A stretch of DNA of 64,000 nucleotides, taken from positions 124,001-188,000 of the forward strand of contig CALOAN010000044.1 of assembly GCA_942491345.1 (NCBI GenBank), read 5' to 3'. Made by a program: the position numbers and the translations under genes. Shown in pieces: positions 36,643 to 46,321 of the stretch. Below the pieces are notes generated by a model. It did no database searches. It saw only the letters and a program-made list of their open reading frames with translations, and had not been told where the DNA came from. Position 1 is the first letter of the stretch. Each line of letters starts with the position of its first letter. Source of the stretch: JAHEEL01 sp942491345. Lineage in GTDB: Bacteria; Actinomycetota; Acidimicrobiia; Spongiisociales; UBA5794.

Positions 36643-38028
36643 GTGAAACAAGCGAACCGCCGCCCGGCCTCGGGTCGTCGGATTGGTCGGCCTGCTTCCG
36701 ACGCATTCGTGCTCGTTGCGGCTGCGACCGCCGTCGTTGTGCTCCTGGTTCTAGCGATCGCCGTGGTCAACCGGGAGGACGCCTCCCGCGCCGCCGATGA
36801 CGCACGGGTCGCAATCCTTGCCGAAGGCACGCTGAGCGCGGCATCGGCCGTCGAGAACGCGGCCAGCCAGGTGCTGCTCGCCGTGACGATCACAGACGCG
36901 AACGATGTCGGCACAAACGATGTCGTCGCCACTTCCCTTGCCGTAGTCGATCGCACGGCGAATGAGCTCGATCGCAGACTCGACGTGTTCGTGGCTGAAC
37001 TCCCCCCGAACGAGCAGGCCGCGGCGACCCGAGCAGTCGCCACACTCGACGCCGCCACCGGGGCGCTGATCGACGCGAGCGAACGCGCGGATCTCCAAGC
37101 AACGGCAGCGGCTGCTGCGAAACACACCGTCGCGTACGAGCAGCTGGTCGACGAGTTCGTGGCGACACGGGACGGGTATGTCCAGGACGTTCTCCTCTCA
37201 GGACAGAGCCTCGGGCGGGTTGCCGACGCGGTCAGGTTCATGGTCTTCTTCTTCCTTCCGCTGATGTTGATCATCGTCTACCGACGGGGAGCCCGTCGTC
37301 GTGAAGATGCGCACCGCCTCGAGGAAGCTCTCGTGAGTGAGCGAGCCCTCACCCAATCGCGGGACGACTTCATCGCCGACCTGTCCCACGAGCTTCGCAC
37401 GCCGCTCACCGGAATCTACGGGTTTGCGCTTGCGCTGGGAGACAGTTCGAGTTTGGTCGAAGAGGACCGCGAGCTTGCGAAGCACATCGTGAGCGATGCC
37501 GCCGAGTTGAACCGGATGGTTGATGACCTCATCACAACCGGCCGGATCGCAGCCGGGACCTTGGCCATGTCAACGGAGGATCTCCACCTCGAGCCGGTCG
37601 TGACCGAAGTTGCCGACGTCTTCTCGATGCGAGGCATCCCGGTGGGTGTTCGTGTCCCGGATGTGATCGTCCGGGCCGACCGACTCGGGTTGCGCCAACT
37701 CATCCTCAACCTGGTGGCCAACGCTGCCAGACACGGTGGCGACGAGATCTCGGTGGAGGCGGTCATGCGGGAAGGTGCTGTTTCGATGCGGGTGATCGAC
37801 AACGGTCCCGGTGTACCGGAGGACATCGAGCCCTATCTCTTCAACCGCTATCTGCACGGCGGCGGTCGTGCCCTCCTCTGGGGCAGTGTCGGACTCGGCA
37901 CGGCGGTTGCGGCTGCGTACGCCGAGTCGTTCGGAGGAACGATTCAGTATCTGCGAGACAACGAGTGGACCATCTTCGAGGTCCGTCTTCCTGCGGTGAT
38001 CTCGGACACCGCGTCCGCACTCGTGTAG
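36643..38028 (+). CDS. membrane sensor histidine kinase (orphan)
   Basis: 461 residues, GTG start. It has two membrane helices (about 22-42 and 193-213) around an extracytoplasmic helical sensor domain. HisKA carries the phospho-acceptor in DLSHELRTPLTGIYG (about 245), and the HATPase domain has LILNLVANAARHGGDE and RVIDNGPGVPED. No response-regulator gene is adjacent, so it is an orphan like the kinase at 2422. It is divergent from the repeat-stalk protein and followed by the paired exported-domain protein. Confidence 0.88.
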   Translation: MKQANRRPASGRRIGRPASDAFVLVAAATAVVVLLVLAIAVVNREDASRAADDARVAILAEGTLSAASAVENAASQVLLAVTITDANDVGTNDVVATSLAVVDRTANELDRRLDVFVAELPPNEQAAATRAVATLDAATGALIDASERADLQATAAAAAKHTVAYEQLVDEFVATRDGYVQDVLLSGQSLGRVADAVRFMVFFFLPLMLIIVYRRGARRREDAHRLEEALVSERALTQSRDDFIADLSHELRTPLTGIYGFALALGDSSSLVEEDRELAKHIVSDAAELNRMVDDLITTGRIAAGTLAMSTEDLHLEPVVTEVADVFSMRGIPVGVRVPDVIVRADRLGLRQLILNLVANAARHGGDEISVEAVMREGAVSMRVIDNGPGVPEDIEPYLFNRYLHGGGRALLWGSVGLGTAVAAAYAESFGGTIQYLRDNEWTIFEVRLPAVISDTASALV

Positions 38029-38116
38029 CGTCCGGGCCGCCTGACCGCCGCTTGACTCACCCGTTCGCGCCAGCTGCCATAGAATGGGCCGCAATCGCTT
38101 GGAGGATCGACACGAC

Positions 38117-39010
38117 GTGAGTGACCCGAAAGACCCCTACGGCAATCCGCCGGGATGGACCGACCCGTACGCCGATCTGACCGATATCTCCGGGAACGAT
38201 CCAATCCCGCCCCTCGAGGATCCGAACATCCCGCCGGCAACTCCACCGGGTTCGCCGCTGCTCACCGGACTCGTCGTAGGCCTCCTCCTCGTAGCCCTCT
38301 CGGTCGCGGTGTTCCAACTCCTCAAGAACGACGACACGACGGCGAGCGCGGAGACAACCACCACCACCGCTGGCGAAGGATCGGAGACGACGGTTCCGGG
38401 CGAGGACTCGACTACGTCGACCACCATCGGAACGACAACCCCTCCTTCCCCGCCGTACGAGGCGGTTGGGAACCCGATCGCCGTTGACAGTATGAAGCTC
38501 AAGAGCGATCGTGTCGGCATCCAGATCAACGACGTTCCGGATCTGACGTTCGGTGACCCTGCCGACATCTCTATCGGTCGCCTGATCGCGAGCTTCGGCG
38601 AACCAGACCAAGACACTGAGTGGCAGGTTTCAACCGGTCAGTGGGGCGTCTGCACAGGTGAGCTCGAACGTGTGGTCCGCTTCGGTCCGTTCGCCGCGAT
38701 CGTCACGACCGACGGCACGACTGAAGTGTTCAACGGCTACCGGCAGGACCTGAGCTTCGGTGATCTCGACTCGGATTCGACCCAGCTCACAACTCTCAGC
38801 GGCCTGAAGGCGGGAGACACCGTCGAGCGCCTCGAGCAGATCTACGCATCCGAGGACGTTCAGTACTCGACGGATTCGTCGCTCGGCGACATCTTCGAAC
38901 TACGGGGTTCGGACACGGGCTCACTGCTGCTGTGGGGTCCCGTTCGCGGCACCGACCCGGACTCACTGGTCGTCGGGATCTACGCGCCGGATGTCTGCGG
39001 CCGGAGCTAG
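38117..39010 (+). CDS. membrane protein with the same exported C-terminal domain as 32100-33305
   Basis: 297 residues from the GTG at 38117, 11 nt after GGAGG; an ATG at 38084 is in frame but upstream of that site. A Pro-rich cytoplasmic head (about 1-45) is followed by one membrane helix (about 47-70), a Thr-rich linker and the exported domain (about 115-297). That domain has ISIGRLIASFGEPDQD, WGVCTGELERVVRFGPF, NGYRQDL, GLKAGDTVERLEQIYAS, GSLLLWGPVRG and a final APDVCGRS. The conserved Cys pair and the LLLWGPV motif match the paralogue. It lacks the zinc ribbon of that protein. Function unknown. Confidence 0.82.
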   Translation: MSDPKDPYGNPPGWTDPYADLTDISGNDPIPPLEDPNIPPATPPGSPLLTGLVVGLLLVALSVAVFQLLKNDDTTASAETTTTTAGEGSETTVPGEDSTTSTTIGTTTPPSPPYEAVGNPIAVDSMKLKSDRVGIQINDVPDLTFGDPADISIGRLIASFGEPDQDTEWQVSTGQWGVCTGELERVVRFGPFAAIVTTDGTTEVFNGYRQDLSFGDLDSDSTQLTTLSGLKAGDTVERLEQIYASEDVQYSTDSSLGDIFELRGSDTGSLLLWGPVRGTDPDSLVVGIYAPDVCGRS

Positions 39011-39133
39011 GCCCGACGTGTGGTGGTGACGCCAGACCATTCCACGCGACACAAACACGGTGGGCGTGCGCTCGCCTCGCATCAGAACGTTTGGGCACAG
39101 TCTCGCGTTTGACGTCGAGGAGCGGGGAACATC

Positions 39134-39892
39134 GTGAACGCTGGAACTCAGGCCACTAGTATCGCCGCCGTGACGACTCGCAATCCTGCCGTTCCATACC
39201 TTGTCGGCTCCGTTGCCGGTGTTGGCGTCGCCATGGCACTGTTCACGGTCATCGCAGGAGCGACCTCCATCACCACGGTATCCATCGGCGATGCCGCGAC
39301 GGGCCGGAACCTGCCAGAACTGTCCGCCACAGGATCCCTCGTCGGCCTTCTCGTGTTCCTCGCCGGTGCCGTAGGCGGGTTGCTCGTCAGCGCCGCCACC
39401 TATGCCGTTGGGCGCGCCCAAGATCCGGAAACACCGCGCTTTTCGTTTCCTGTCATCGCACCAATTGGGATTCTGCTTCCGGCTGCGGTCGCATTCTCGG
39501 TTGTGAGCCTTGGCATCTCGCTGTTCGGAAACTCGCTGGATGGCGTAGTCGCCGTTCCGATCACTGCCTTCGTCACCGTCTCGGCCGTTGCGGGACTCGT
39601 CGCCGGTGCCGTGACCGTCCCGATCGTGGATGCGCTCTCCCGCCACTCCTCAATCGGCGACCCCAACGAGGCAACACCCTCGACGGGTGAGGCGTTCTGG
39701 TCGGATTTCGGGCGGGCCGTCGGCATCCCTGCAGTAGCAATCGCGATCGGTGCACTGCTCGCCGTTGGTCTCGCTCAGATCCTCCTCCGCGCCGACTCCA
39801 CGGTGGTCACCGTCACGGTGTTCTCCGTTGCCGGCGCAGTCATACTGGGCGGGACCACGTTGCTGGCGCTGCGACCGTGGGAGAAGAAGTAG
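39134..39892 (+). CDS. polytopic membrane protein of unknown function
   Basis: 252 residues from the GTG at 39134; a GTG 12 codons in is also plausible. About six hydrophobic segments are rich in Ala/Val/Gly, with one cytoplasmic loop (about 165-185). No family motif was recognised. It converges on the cytochrome oxidase operon across a heptamer array. Confidence 0.65.
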   Translation: MNAGTQATSIAAVTTRNPAVPYLVGSVAGVGVAMALFTVIAGATSITTVSIGDAATGRNLPELSATGSLVGLLVFLAGAVGGLLVSAATYAVGRAQDPETPRFSFPVIAPIGILLPAAVAFSVVSLGISLFGNSLDGVVAVPITAFVTVSAVAGLVAGAVTVPIVDALSRHSSIGDPNEATPSTGEAFWSDFGRAVGIPAVAIAIGALLAVGLAQILLRADSTVVTVTVFSVAGAVILGGTTLLALRPWEKK

Positions 39893-39949
39893 ACCGTCCC
39901 GACCGCAGGGCTCGCCCCACTCCAGCCTCCGCACAACGCGGTCGGTAGG

Positions 39950-39984
39950 GAGACTTGAGACTTGTCTCGCGTCTTTCGTCTTGC
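39950..39984. repeat. heptamer repeat array with opposed arms
   Basis: Units GAGACTT, GAGACTT, GTCTCGC, GTCTTTC and GTCTTGC end exactly at the stop codon of the convergent ctaG gene. The two orientations face each other and can form a small hairpin. Confidence 0.75.
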
Positions 39985-40790
39985 TACCTGCTGCTTGGAA
40001 CCACTACCGGCCCCGTCTCGTACTTCTGCTCGTTGTCGTACCACGAGAAGAAGACCCATGCGATCGCGACCCATAGGATCAGACCGCCCCCGATCTTCAT
40101 GATGAGGCCGGCAATGATCTGGTCGGTCATGACGTCCATGCCCCACATTCTCGGGAACGTCGTGTAGATCTCGTACAGCGGGGTCTCGCCGAGGGTCATG
40201 AACGATGCCGGAATGGTCGGCACAAGGGACTGGAGGAAGAGGTAGCCCATCTTCCCGAATGGTGCGAGCGTCTTCGTTTCCGGGATCGGGTCCAACACGG
40301 GCCACCACATGAGGATTGCCGACACGAACAGCACGGCGTGCGCGAAGAAGTGGAAGGGATCGCTGGTCAGCATCAGCTCCACGACCGACGGTACATGGAT
40401 GAAGGCAAGCCAAGCGTTGAAGAAGACGAGCGCGAAGATCGGGCGAGTGACAACCTTGAGCAGTGGGATGATCGGCTTTACGTACGTGTGCATGAGCCAC
40501 TCAGGAGTTCCGCCGAGCAGCAACGGCGGCACGACCAGCGTGATGAGCACGTGCTCGATCATGTGGAACATGTACAGCCGTTGCTCTCCGATGTCGTGCA
40601 ACGGCCACGTCGAACTGACGACGAGAAACACGACGCCGCTATAGAACATCACGCGCTGGAGCGTGGTTACCGGTGGCCAGCCCACTGGTGCATATCGACC
40701 CGCAAGCGTCCGAATGCCGTATTCGTATGCGATGACCAGAGCGATGGCGACCCCATACACGTCGAGGTGCGGGTGGAATGTGATGTCCAT
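39984..40790 (-). CDS. ctaG: cytochrome c oxidase assembly protein, CtaG/caa3_CtaG family
   Basis: 268 residues with about seven helices. Conserved segments are HMIEHVLITLVVPPLLLGGTPEW and FHFFAHAVLFVSAILMWWPV, typical of the caa3_CtaG family that assists maturation of heme-copper oxidases. It is the last gene of the oxidase operon, 3 bp after subunit IV. The role in copper-site assembly is known for the family; it is not shown here. Confidence 0.88.
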   Translation of the reverse strand: MDITFHPHLDVYGVAIALVIAYEYGIRTLAGRYAPVGWPPVTTLQRVMFYSGVVFLVVSSTWPLHDIGEQRLYMFHMIEHVLITLVVPPLLLGGTPEWLMHTYVKPIIPLLKVVTRPIFALVFFNAWLAFIHVPSVVELMLTSDPFHFFAHAVLFVSAILMWWPVLDPIPETKTLAPFGKMGYLFLQSLVPTIPASFMTLGETPLYEIYTTFPRMWGMDVMTDQIIAGLIMKIGGGLILWVAIAWVFFSWYDNEQKYETGPVVVPSSR

Positions 40791-40793
40791 AGG

Positions 40794-41081
40794 TCAGAGC
40801 GCCCGGAACACCGAGAGCATCACGATGAACATGAGGATCGCCACAACGACGGCGATCGAGAACACATACCGGTATCCCTTGAGGTCGTACCTCAGATGCA
40901 TGAAGATCGCGACCACCGTCACGAATTTCAAAACACCAAACGCGATCAACAGCGGCGCACGTACCGGGTCCAGGACCTCGACGTATGGGATCGTGATCTC
41001 GATGGCGGTCGCAACGGCGAGCGCGGCGGCGACCAGCCAGTAGGTCTTCGGTGTCGGGTGGGCATGAGCTGCACTTGCCAT
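40794..41081 (-). CDS. ctaF: cytochrome c oxidase subunit IV (COX4_pro type)
   Basis: 95 residues from the ATG at 41081. Three membrane helices, with AIEITIPYVEV, FGVLKFVTVVAIFMHLRYD and SVFRAL at the end. This small bacterial subunit stabilises the core. It sits 2 bp after subunit III and 3 bp before ctaG. Confidence 0.88.
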   Translation of the reverse strand: MASAAHAHPTPKTYWLVAAALAVATAIEITIPYVEVLDPVRAPLLIAFGVLKFVTVVAIFMHLRYDLKGYRYVFSIAVVVAILMFIVMLSVFRAL

Positions 41082-41083
41082 GG

Positions 41084-41701
41084 TCAAATCTGCAACAGGT
41101 AGACGATGGTGAAGATCACAATCCAGACGATGTCCACGAAGTGCCAATAGAGGGCCACGAGTTCCACGTTCATGCCGTGATCTGGAGAGAGCCGACGGCG
41201 CAGCGAAAACGCCACCAACAGGGCGATCATCAGCACACCGCCTGCGACGTGTGCGCCGTGGAAGCCGGTCAACATGTAGAACGACGAACCGAACGGGCTG
41301 GTGCTGATCTTCAGTCCCTCGTGGACGAACTCGGTGAACTCGAAGATCTGGCCCGCAAGGAACGAGAGACCGAGGAGGGCCGTGCCGACGAGCCAGATCC
41401 TGCCCTGGCGCTGATCTGACTTCTGGAAGGCGTTGTCGGCAAGGACCATGGTCAAGGAACTCATCAGCAGCACGAAAGAAGTCGCAGACGTGAACGGGAT
41501 GTTGAAGATCTCAGCCCCCGGCCCCCCGTCCGTCGTGTTCCGATAGAGGAGGAATGTCGCGATCATTGCACCGAAGAAGAAGACCTCAGATCCGAGGAAG
41601 ACCCACATCGCGGTCTTGCGAGTCCGATGAATCGGATCCCCCGTCGATTCGAAATCCGTCTGGCCGTCAACTTCGAAGATGCCGTCGGTGGCGGTAGCCA
41701 T
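41084..41701 (-). CDS. ctaE: cytochrome c oxidase subunit III
   Basis: 205 residues from the ATG at 41701, which overlaps the ctaD stop (ATGA). Five helices are visible, with FLGSEVFFFGAMIATFLLY, SSFYMLTGFHGAHVAGG and LYWHFVDIVWIVIFTIVYL near the end. These carry the conserved His and Glu of COX3. It belongs to the aa3/caa3 terminal oxidase, between subunits I and IV. Confidence 0.92.
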   Translation of the reverse strand: MATATDGIFEVDGQTDFESTGDPIHRTRKTAMWVFLGSEVFFFGAMIATFLLYRNTTDGGPGAEIFNIPFTSATSFVLLMSSLTMVLADNAFQKSDQRQGRIWLVGTALLGLSFLAGQIFEFTEFVHEGLKISTSPFGSSFYMLTGFHGAHVAGGVLMIALLVAFSLRRRLSPDHGMNVELVALYWHFVDIVWIVIFTIVYLLQI

Positions 41702-43581
41702 CAGTGCGCCTCCCTCGTGACCGGCTCCGCAGCCCATCCCACGATGCCCCACAGTGCGATGACCGCGCCGACCGCCAAGACGGCGAAACCAATGGGTCCC
41801 GACGAGATGAACACGAGGCCCGCACCGAGGATGGCGACGCCGCTCGCCGCGACAATCGGGAAGTACGACGGTGATGGCATGTGCATCCCGTGCTCCTCGA
41901 CGACAACATCAGGTTTGCCGGCTTGCTCCGGTGTGAGCTTCACGGTACGCCCGTTCTCGTCAACACCGTACTTGCGATACCAGAAGTCATCCTGGTGGTG
42001 CACCACGGGAATCTCATCGAAGTTGTGCACCGGCGGCGGAGAGGTGGTCGACCACTCGAGCGTACGAGCGTCCCACGGATCATTCCCCGCAATCTTGCCG
42101 TGTCGGTAGCTCGCGATCAGGTTGTAGATGAAGAACAGGAACGACACCGCAATCAGGAAGGCGCCGATCGTGGACATGAGGTTCCAGACGTCCCAGCCCA
42201 TTCCCTCGGCGTAGCGGTATGTGCGTCGGGGCATGCCGTCGAGGCCGAGGATGTGCTGAGGCGCAAAGGTGAGATTGAAACCGATGAACATGATCCAGAA
42301 GTTCCACTTCCCGATGGCCTCGTTCATCATCCGTCCGGTCCACTTCGGGAACCAGTAGTACGCCCCCGCCACATATCCGAAGACGGCGCCACCGAACAGC
42401 ACGTAGTGGAAGTGGGCCACGACGTAGTAGCTGTCGTGCTGCTGGGTGTTGGCCGGGACAACCGCATGGGTCACGCCGGAGATCCCGCCGATCAGGAACA
42501 TGGCGATGAACCCGACGGTGAAGAGCATGGGCGCAGGGAACGTGAGTCGCCCGCCCCACATGGTGCCGATCCAGTTGAAGATCTTCACGCCCGTCGGAAT
42601 CGCGATCAGCATGGTCGCGAGTCCGAATCCCGCCTCGGCGACGGGACCCATCCCGGCAGTGAACATGTGATGCGCCCACACGCCGAATCCGAGGAAGCCG
42701 ATCGCGATCCCGGAGAAGACCACAAACGAGTATCCGAAAAGGGGCTTGCGTGAAAACACTGGAAGGACCTCGGACACGATGCCGAAGGCAGGCAGGATCA
42801 ACACGTAGACCTCGGGGTGCCCGAAGATCCAGAACAAGTGCTGCCACAACAGCGGATCACCGGCAGCCTGCGCTTCGTAGAAAAGCCCCCCGAAGTTGCG
42901 GTCGATGAAGATTTGCCAGAGGCCAACGCCGATGACCGGGAGGCTGAAGATGAGAAGGAACGAGGAGACAACGGTCATCCAGACGAAGACCGGCATCCGC
43001 ATCAGGGTCATGCCGGGAGCGCGCATCGTGAAGATCGTCGCCACGAAGTTGATCGATCCTGCAAGTGAGGCAAAGCCGAGGAGCTGCGCACCGATCGAGT
43101 AGTAGTCCATCCGCACGTACTCCTGGATCTGTGTGGAGAGCGGTGCGTAGCCGACCCATGCGCCATCCGGCGATCCCCCGAGGAAGAACGACGACGTCAG
43201 CAGAACGACGCTGAACAAGAAGAGCCAGAAGGCGAAGGCATTCAGCCGCGGGAAAGCAACATCTCTGGCGCCGATCATGAGCGGAAGGAAGTAGTTCTGG
43301 AAGGCGGCGGCGATCGGCATGATGACGGCGAACACCATCGTGAGCCCGTGCATCGTGAACAGCTGGTTGTAGGCGTCTGCAGACACCAGCGTGCCGTTCG
43401 CGGTCGCCAGCTGCGTCCGGATCAGCAGCGCTTCGAGGCCGCCGACGAGAAAGAAGACCAGCGACGAGACGGCATACATGATGCCGATCCGTTTGTGGTC
43501 GATCGTCGTAATCCAGCTCCACAGGCCCTTTGTTGAGGGCGGTGTGTAGCCGAGATCGGTCTGATCTGCGGTCAACGCCAC
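41701..43581 (-). CDS. ctaD: cytochrome c oxidase subunit I
   Basis: 626 residues. Heme-copper oxidase core with copper- and heme-ligand segments HGLTMVFAVIMP, WIFGHPEVYVLILPAFG (CuB His and cross-linked Tyr), AHHMF and DSYYVVAHFHYVLFGG. The extension after about residue 540 adds two helices (VAILGAGLVFISSG and VLAVGAVIALWGIVGW), as in caa3-type enzymes. It reduces oxygen and pumps protons. ctaC precedes it. Confidence 0.95.
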   Translation of the reverse strand: MALTADQTDLGYTPPSTKGLWSWITTIDHKRIGIMYAVSSLVFFLVGGLEALLIRTQLATANGTLVSADAYNQLFTMHGLTMVFAVIMPIAAAFQNYFLPLMIGARDVAFPRLNAFAFWLFLFSVVLLTSSFFLGGSPDGAWVGYAPLSTQIQEYVRMDYYSIGAQLLGFASLAGSINFVATIFTMRAPGMTLMRMPVFVWMTVVSSFLLIFSLPVIGVGLWQIFIDRNFGGLFYEAQAAGDPLLWQHLFWIFGHPEVYVLILPAFGIVSEVLPVFSRKPLFGYSFVVFSGIAIGFLGFGVWAHHMFTAGMGPVAEAGFGLATMLIAIPTGVKIFNWIGTMWGGRLTFPAPMLFTVGFIAMFLIGGISGVTHAVVPANTQQHDSYYVVAHFHYVLFGGAVFGYVAGAYYWFPKWTGRMMNEAIGKWNFWIMFIGFNLTFAPQHILGLDGMPRRTYRYAEGMGWDVWNLMSTIGAFLIAVSFLFFIYNLIASYRHGKIAGNDPWDARTLEWSTTSPPPVHNFDEIPVVHHQDDFWYRKYGVDENGRTVKLTPEQAGKPDVVVEEHGMHMPSPSYFPIVAASGVAILGAGLVFISSGPIGFAVLAVGAVIALWGIVGWAAEPVTREAH

Positions 43582-43609
43582 AAGACATCTCCTTCACGGA
43601 TGGAGTTGA

Positions 43610-44731
43610 TCACTTCCAGGCCTCCAGCAATTCGACCAGCTCCTGGATTTGCTGTTCATCGAGTCCGTAGTCGGGCATTCCCAGGATTCGCCCTTCGGCA
43701 AGATCATTCAACTCCGGGGCCATGGGCTTCACCGACTCCGGATTGTCGAGCCATCCGGCGAGGTGCTCTGCGGTGTTCTCCTCAACTCCGGCGCCGAGCG
43801 ACGTCCGGCTTCCGAAATGCGTGAGGTCCGGACCGAGAGCGGCGCCGACGACCTCCACGGACCCGTCGGCTGCAGACACCTTCGCCTGGTGACACGTCGT
43901 GCAGAGCGCAGTGAAGGTCTCGTATCCGGCGGCGGCTGCCCCGCTCGTCGGAATCGGGGATGCTTCAAGTTGTCCGGCCGCCCACACTTCGAAATCCGCT
44001 TCCGCGTCAACAAAGACGCGGAATCGCATGTCGGCGTGGGAAAGGCCGCAGTACTCCGCACACTGCCCCGGAACCATCTGCCCCGCAATATCTGCATCTG
44101 GGGTGATCTTTATGACCGTGAACCGGCCGGGTACAACGTCGCGTTTGCCCGCAAGGCTCGGAACCCAGAAACTATGGATCACGTCGACCGACGTCATTGT
44201 CAGCTCGGACGTCATGCCGGCCGGGAGGTGCAGCTCGTTCGCAGTCGTGAGCGGGCGGCCGTTCTCGTCGACGATGTCCGGGTACTGGAACTCCCACCAC
44301 CATTGGTGCCCGATCACTTCCACACGAAGGAAGTCGCCCTCCGCCGGGCTCCTTAGGGCGAAGAGCGTGGTGAGCGTCGGAACGGCGATGACCGCAAGGA
44401 TCAGGACTGGGATGATCGACCACACGATCTCGAGACGGGTGTTTCCGTGAGTCTGCTTCGGCTCCTGTTCGTTGCCCGGTCGCTTGCGGAAGCGGATGAC
44501 CGCGTACGCGAGCGCACCTCCGACGACTACAAAAACGGCGATGCCCAGCCAGAAGACGAAGTCCCACAATCTGTCGATCGACTCAGCCTCAACCGAACGA
44601 GGATTGAGTGAAGACTGGGGCAGGTCGCTCGAGCAGGACGCGAGAACCACGGCAGCAAGAGCTACCACCAGGAAGGTGATGCGGATCACCGACCGGCGGC
44701 GGACCGCGTCGTTTCCAACAGAATGAATCAC
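43610..44731 (-). CDS. ctaC: cytochrome c oxidase subunit II with fused cytochrome c domain (caa3 type)
   Basis: 373 residues from the GTG at 44731; a GTG at 44689 is an alternative. The lipoprotein-like signal ends in VVLASC. Two membrane hairpin helices are followed by the CuA domain, with GHQWWWEFQYP and the ligand segment QCAEYCGLSHADM. A C-terminal cytochrome c domain has the heme motif CTTCH and the axial Met region ILGMPDYG. The fused cytochrome makes this a caa3 oxidase that accepts electrons directly from a reductase. First gene of the operon, which then runs to ctaD, ctaE, ctaF and ctaG. Confidence 0.93.
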   Translation of the reverse strand: MIHSVGNDAVRRRSVIRITFLVVALAAVVLASCSSDLPQSSLNPRSVEAESIDRLWDFVFWLGIAVFVVVGGALAYAVIRFRKRPGNEQEPKQTHGNTRLEIVWSIIPVLILAVIAVPTLTTLFALRSPAEGDFLRVEVIGHQWWWEFQYPDIVDENGRPLTTANELHLPAGMTSELTMTSVDVIHSFWVPSLAGKRDVVPGRFTVIKITPDADIAGQMVPGQCAEYCGLSHADMRFRVFVDAEADFEVWAAGQLEASPIPTSGAAAAGYETFTALCTTCHQAKVSAADGSVEVVGAALGPDLTHFGSRTSLGAGVEENTAEHLAGWLDNPESVKPMAPELNDLAEGRILGMPDYGLDEQQIQELVELLEAWK

Positions 44732-44816
44732 GAAATTTCCCAGGACGGCGACCGAAGTGGGCGGGATAGTAAACGACCCAAGCGTTTGCAGCAACGAGCT
44801 TTTGTGGCAGACGGCT

Positions 44817-46256
44817 TCAGACCACTCGCTCGGACCCGTTGGGGGCGAATCGGGCTGCGAGCCAGGTGGTGAGCGGTACGGCTGCGACGAGCCCGATGCT
44901 CCCCACCAGGGTTCGCACAATCTCAACGGCGACGACTTCGCTGTTGGCGATTGTCCCGAGCGATTGACGGGCAAGAACGAAGAGCACGAGAAGCGGCAGC
45001 GATGCGCCGGCGTAGGCGAGCAGGAGCGTGTTCACAATCGACGCGATGTGGTCACGCCCGACCCTCAAGGCCCGGCGGAAGAGGCCGGTGCTGCCGAGTG
45101 AGGGATCTGCACCCTTGAGCTCCCACACCGTCGCTGCTTGGGTGATCGTCACATCGTCGAGCGCTCCGGCGGCACCGAGCACGATCCCTGCCAGCAGCAG
45201 GCCGGTGACGTCGATCCCCTCGAAGAACGTTAGAAGTGATGTCTCTTCTGTAACGAAGCCTGTGAATTGAGCCATTTCGACGACGATGGCGGAAAGCACG
45301 GCCGTCAAGACCAGAGCCGAGATCATGCCGAAGAGCGCAATCGATGTCATTCGACCGAAGCCGTGGGCGAGATACATGGTCACGTAGGCAATGGCTGCAG
45401 ACCCGAAGACGGCGACGAGCACGGCGCTTCGACCGTCGAGAATCGCAGGCAACACGAACACGAGAAGGATTAGAACGCTGATGGCCAAGCCGACGAGTGC
45501 CGTTGCACCGCGCCATCCGCCGAGCAAGACAACAACGACGGCAAAGGCGACCGCAATGGCCAGGAGAATCAGACGGCGGTCAAAGTCGGCGAACTGGTAG
45601 ATCGACTGCGGATCGACGGGCCGAATCGAGAGGATCTCGAGCTGATCCTGGTCATAGAAGTAGTCAACGAGAGCAGCGTCACCCACGGCGAGCGAAGCTG
45701 CGTCTTCTCCTGGATAGGCCTCGAAGGTGGCGCCCCTCGCCTGATCGCCGTCGAAGATCAGGAGGTCGATGGCCACACACTCCGATTGAGTGTCCCACGA
45801 GCAGGGAACGCGGTTGACAGCTTCGACCGTGCCCGTCGGGGCGACGCGCGATAGCACGACGCGGTCGCCCGGCGAGAACACAGGCGATGTGGCCCCCGGC
45901 AGGAACTCCTGCACGAACACGAAACCCGCCTCGGGCCCGTCATCGAGCTCGAATCGGACAACTGTGCAGGTTTGTGTCTCGACGCCCGCACACGGCAGTT
46001 CCGCCAGCTCCCGAACCGTTGCGTGATGAAAGTCGGTGGGGACACCGAGCGCCGTGAGATCGTCCGCCTGGGCCTTCGAGGCGCCGGTGGGTCGCAACAG
46101 GATCATGCCGATGACGATGACGATTCCAAGGGCGCAACCGAACAGGAGGAACGGATCGGGACGCTTCCGCGGCTCACGATCTGGCTGATCGCTGCCGTCG
46201 ACGTATGCCTGCCATTCTTCGACTCCGTTGGATTCGATGGGATCGTCATCGACCAT
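44817..46256 (-). CDS. YibE/F-like membrane protein
   Basis: 479 residues. An N-terminal helix (about 35-54) is followed by an extracytoplasmic beta-rich domain with CAGVETQTCTVVRFELDDGP and FSPGDRVVLSRV. About eight membrane helices after residue 215 carry the YibE/F signature region (LFEGIDVTGLLLAG and GALDDVTITQAATVWELKG). The family is linked to membrane stress or transport, without a firm role. It is transcribed towards the oxidase operon (85 bp gap). Confidence 0.82.
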   Translation of the reverse strand: MVDDDPIESNGVEEWQAYVDGSDQPDREPRKRPDPFLLFGCALGIVIVIGMILLRPTGASKAQADDLTALGVPTDFHHATVRELAELPCAGVETQTCTVVRFELDDGPEAGFVFVQEFLPGATSPVFSPGDRVVLSRVAPTGTVEAVNRVPCSWDTQSECVAIDLLIFDGDQARGATFEAYPGEDAASLAVGDAALVDYFYDQDQLEILSIRPVDPQSIYQFADFDRRLILLAIAVAFAVVVVLLGGWRGATALVGLAISVLILLVFVLPAILDGRSAVLVAVFGSAAIAYVTMYLAHGFGRMTSIALFGMISALVLTAVLSAIVVEMAQFTGFVTEETSLLTFFEGIDVTGLLLAGIVLGAAGALDDVTITQAATVWELKGADPSLGSTGLFRRALRVGRDHIASIVNTLLLAYAGASLPLLVLFVLARQSLGTIANSEVVAVEIVRTLVGSIGLVAAVPLTTWLAARFAPNGSERVV

Positions 46257-46321
46257 CCGTCAAGTATCGCAGCCCAAGCTGGTGGAGAAGCTGGCGAGGC
46301 GCGAGCCGTCGGTTGACGGAG

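Noticed and set aside
44757..45101. Plus-strand frames opposite ctaC and YibE/F
   Set aside because: Composition shadows of minus-strand genes with clear families.
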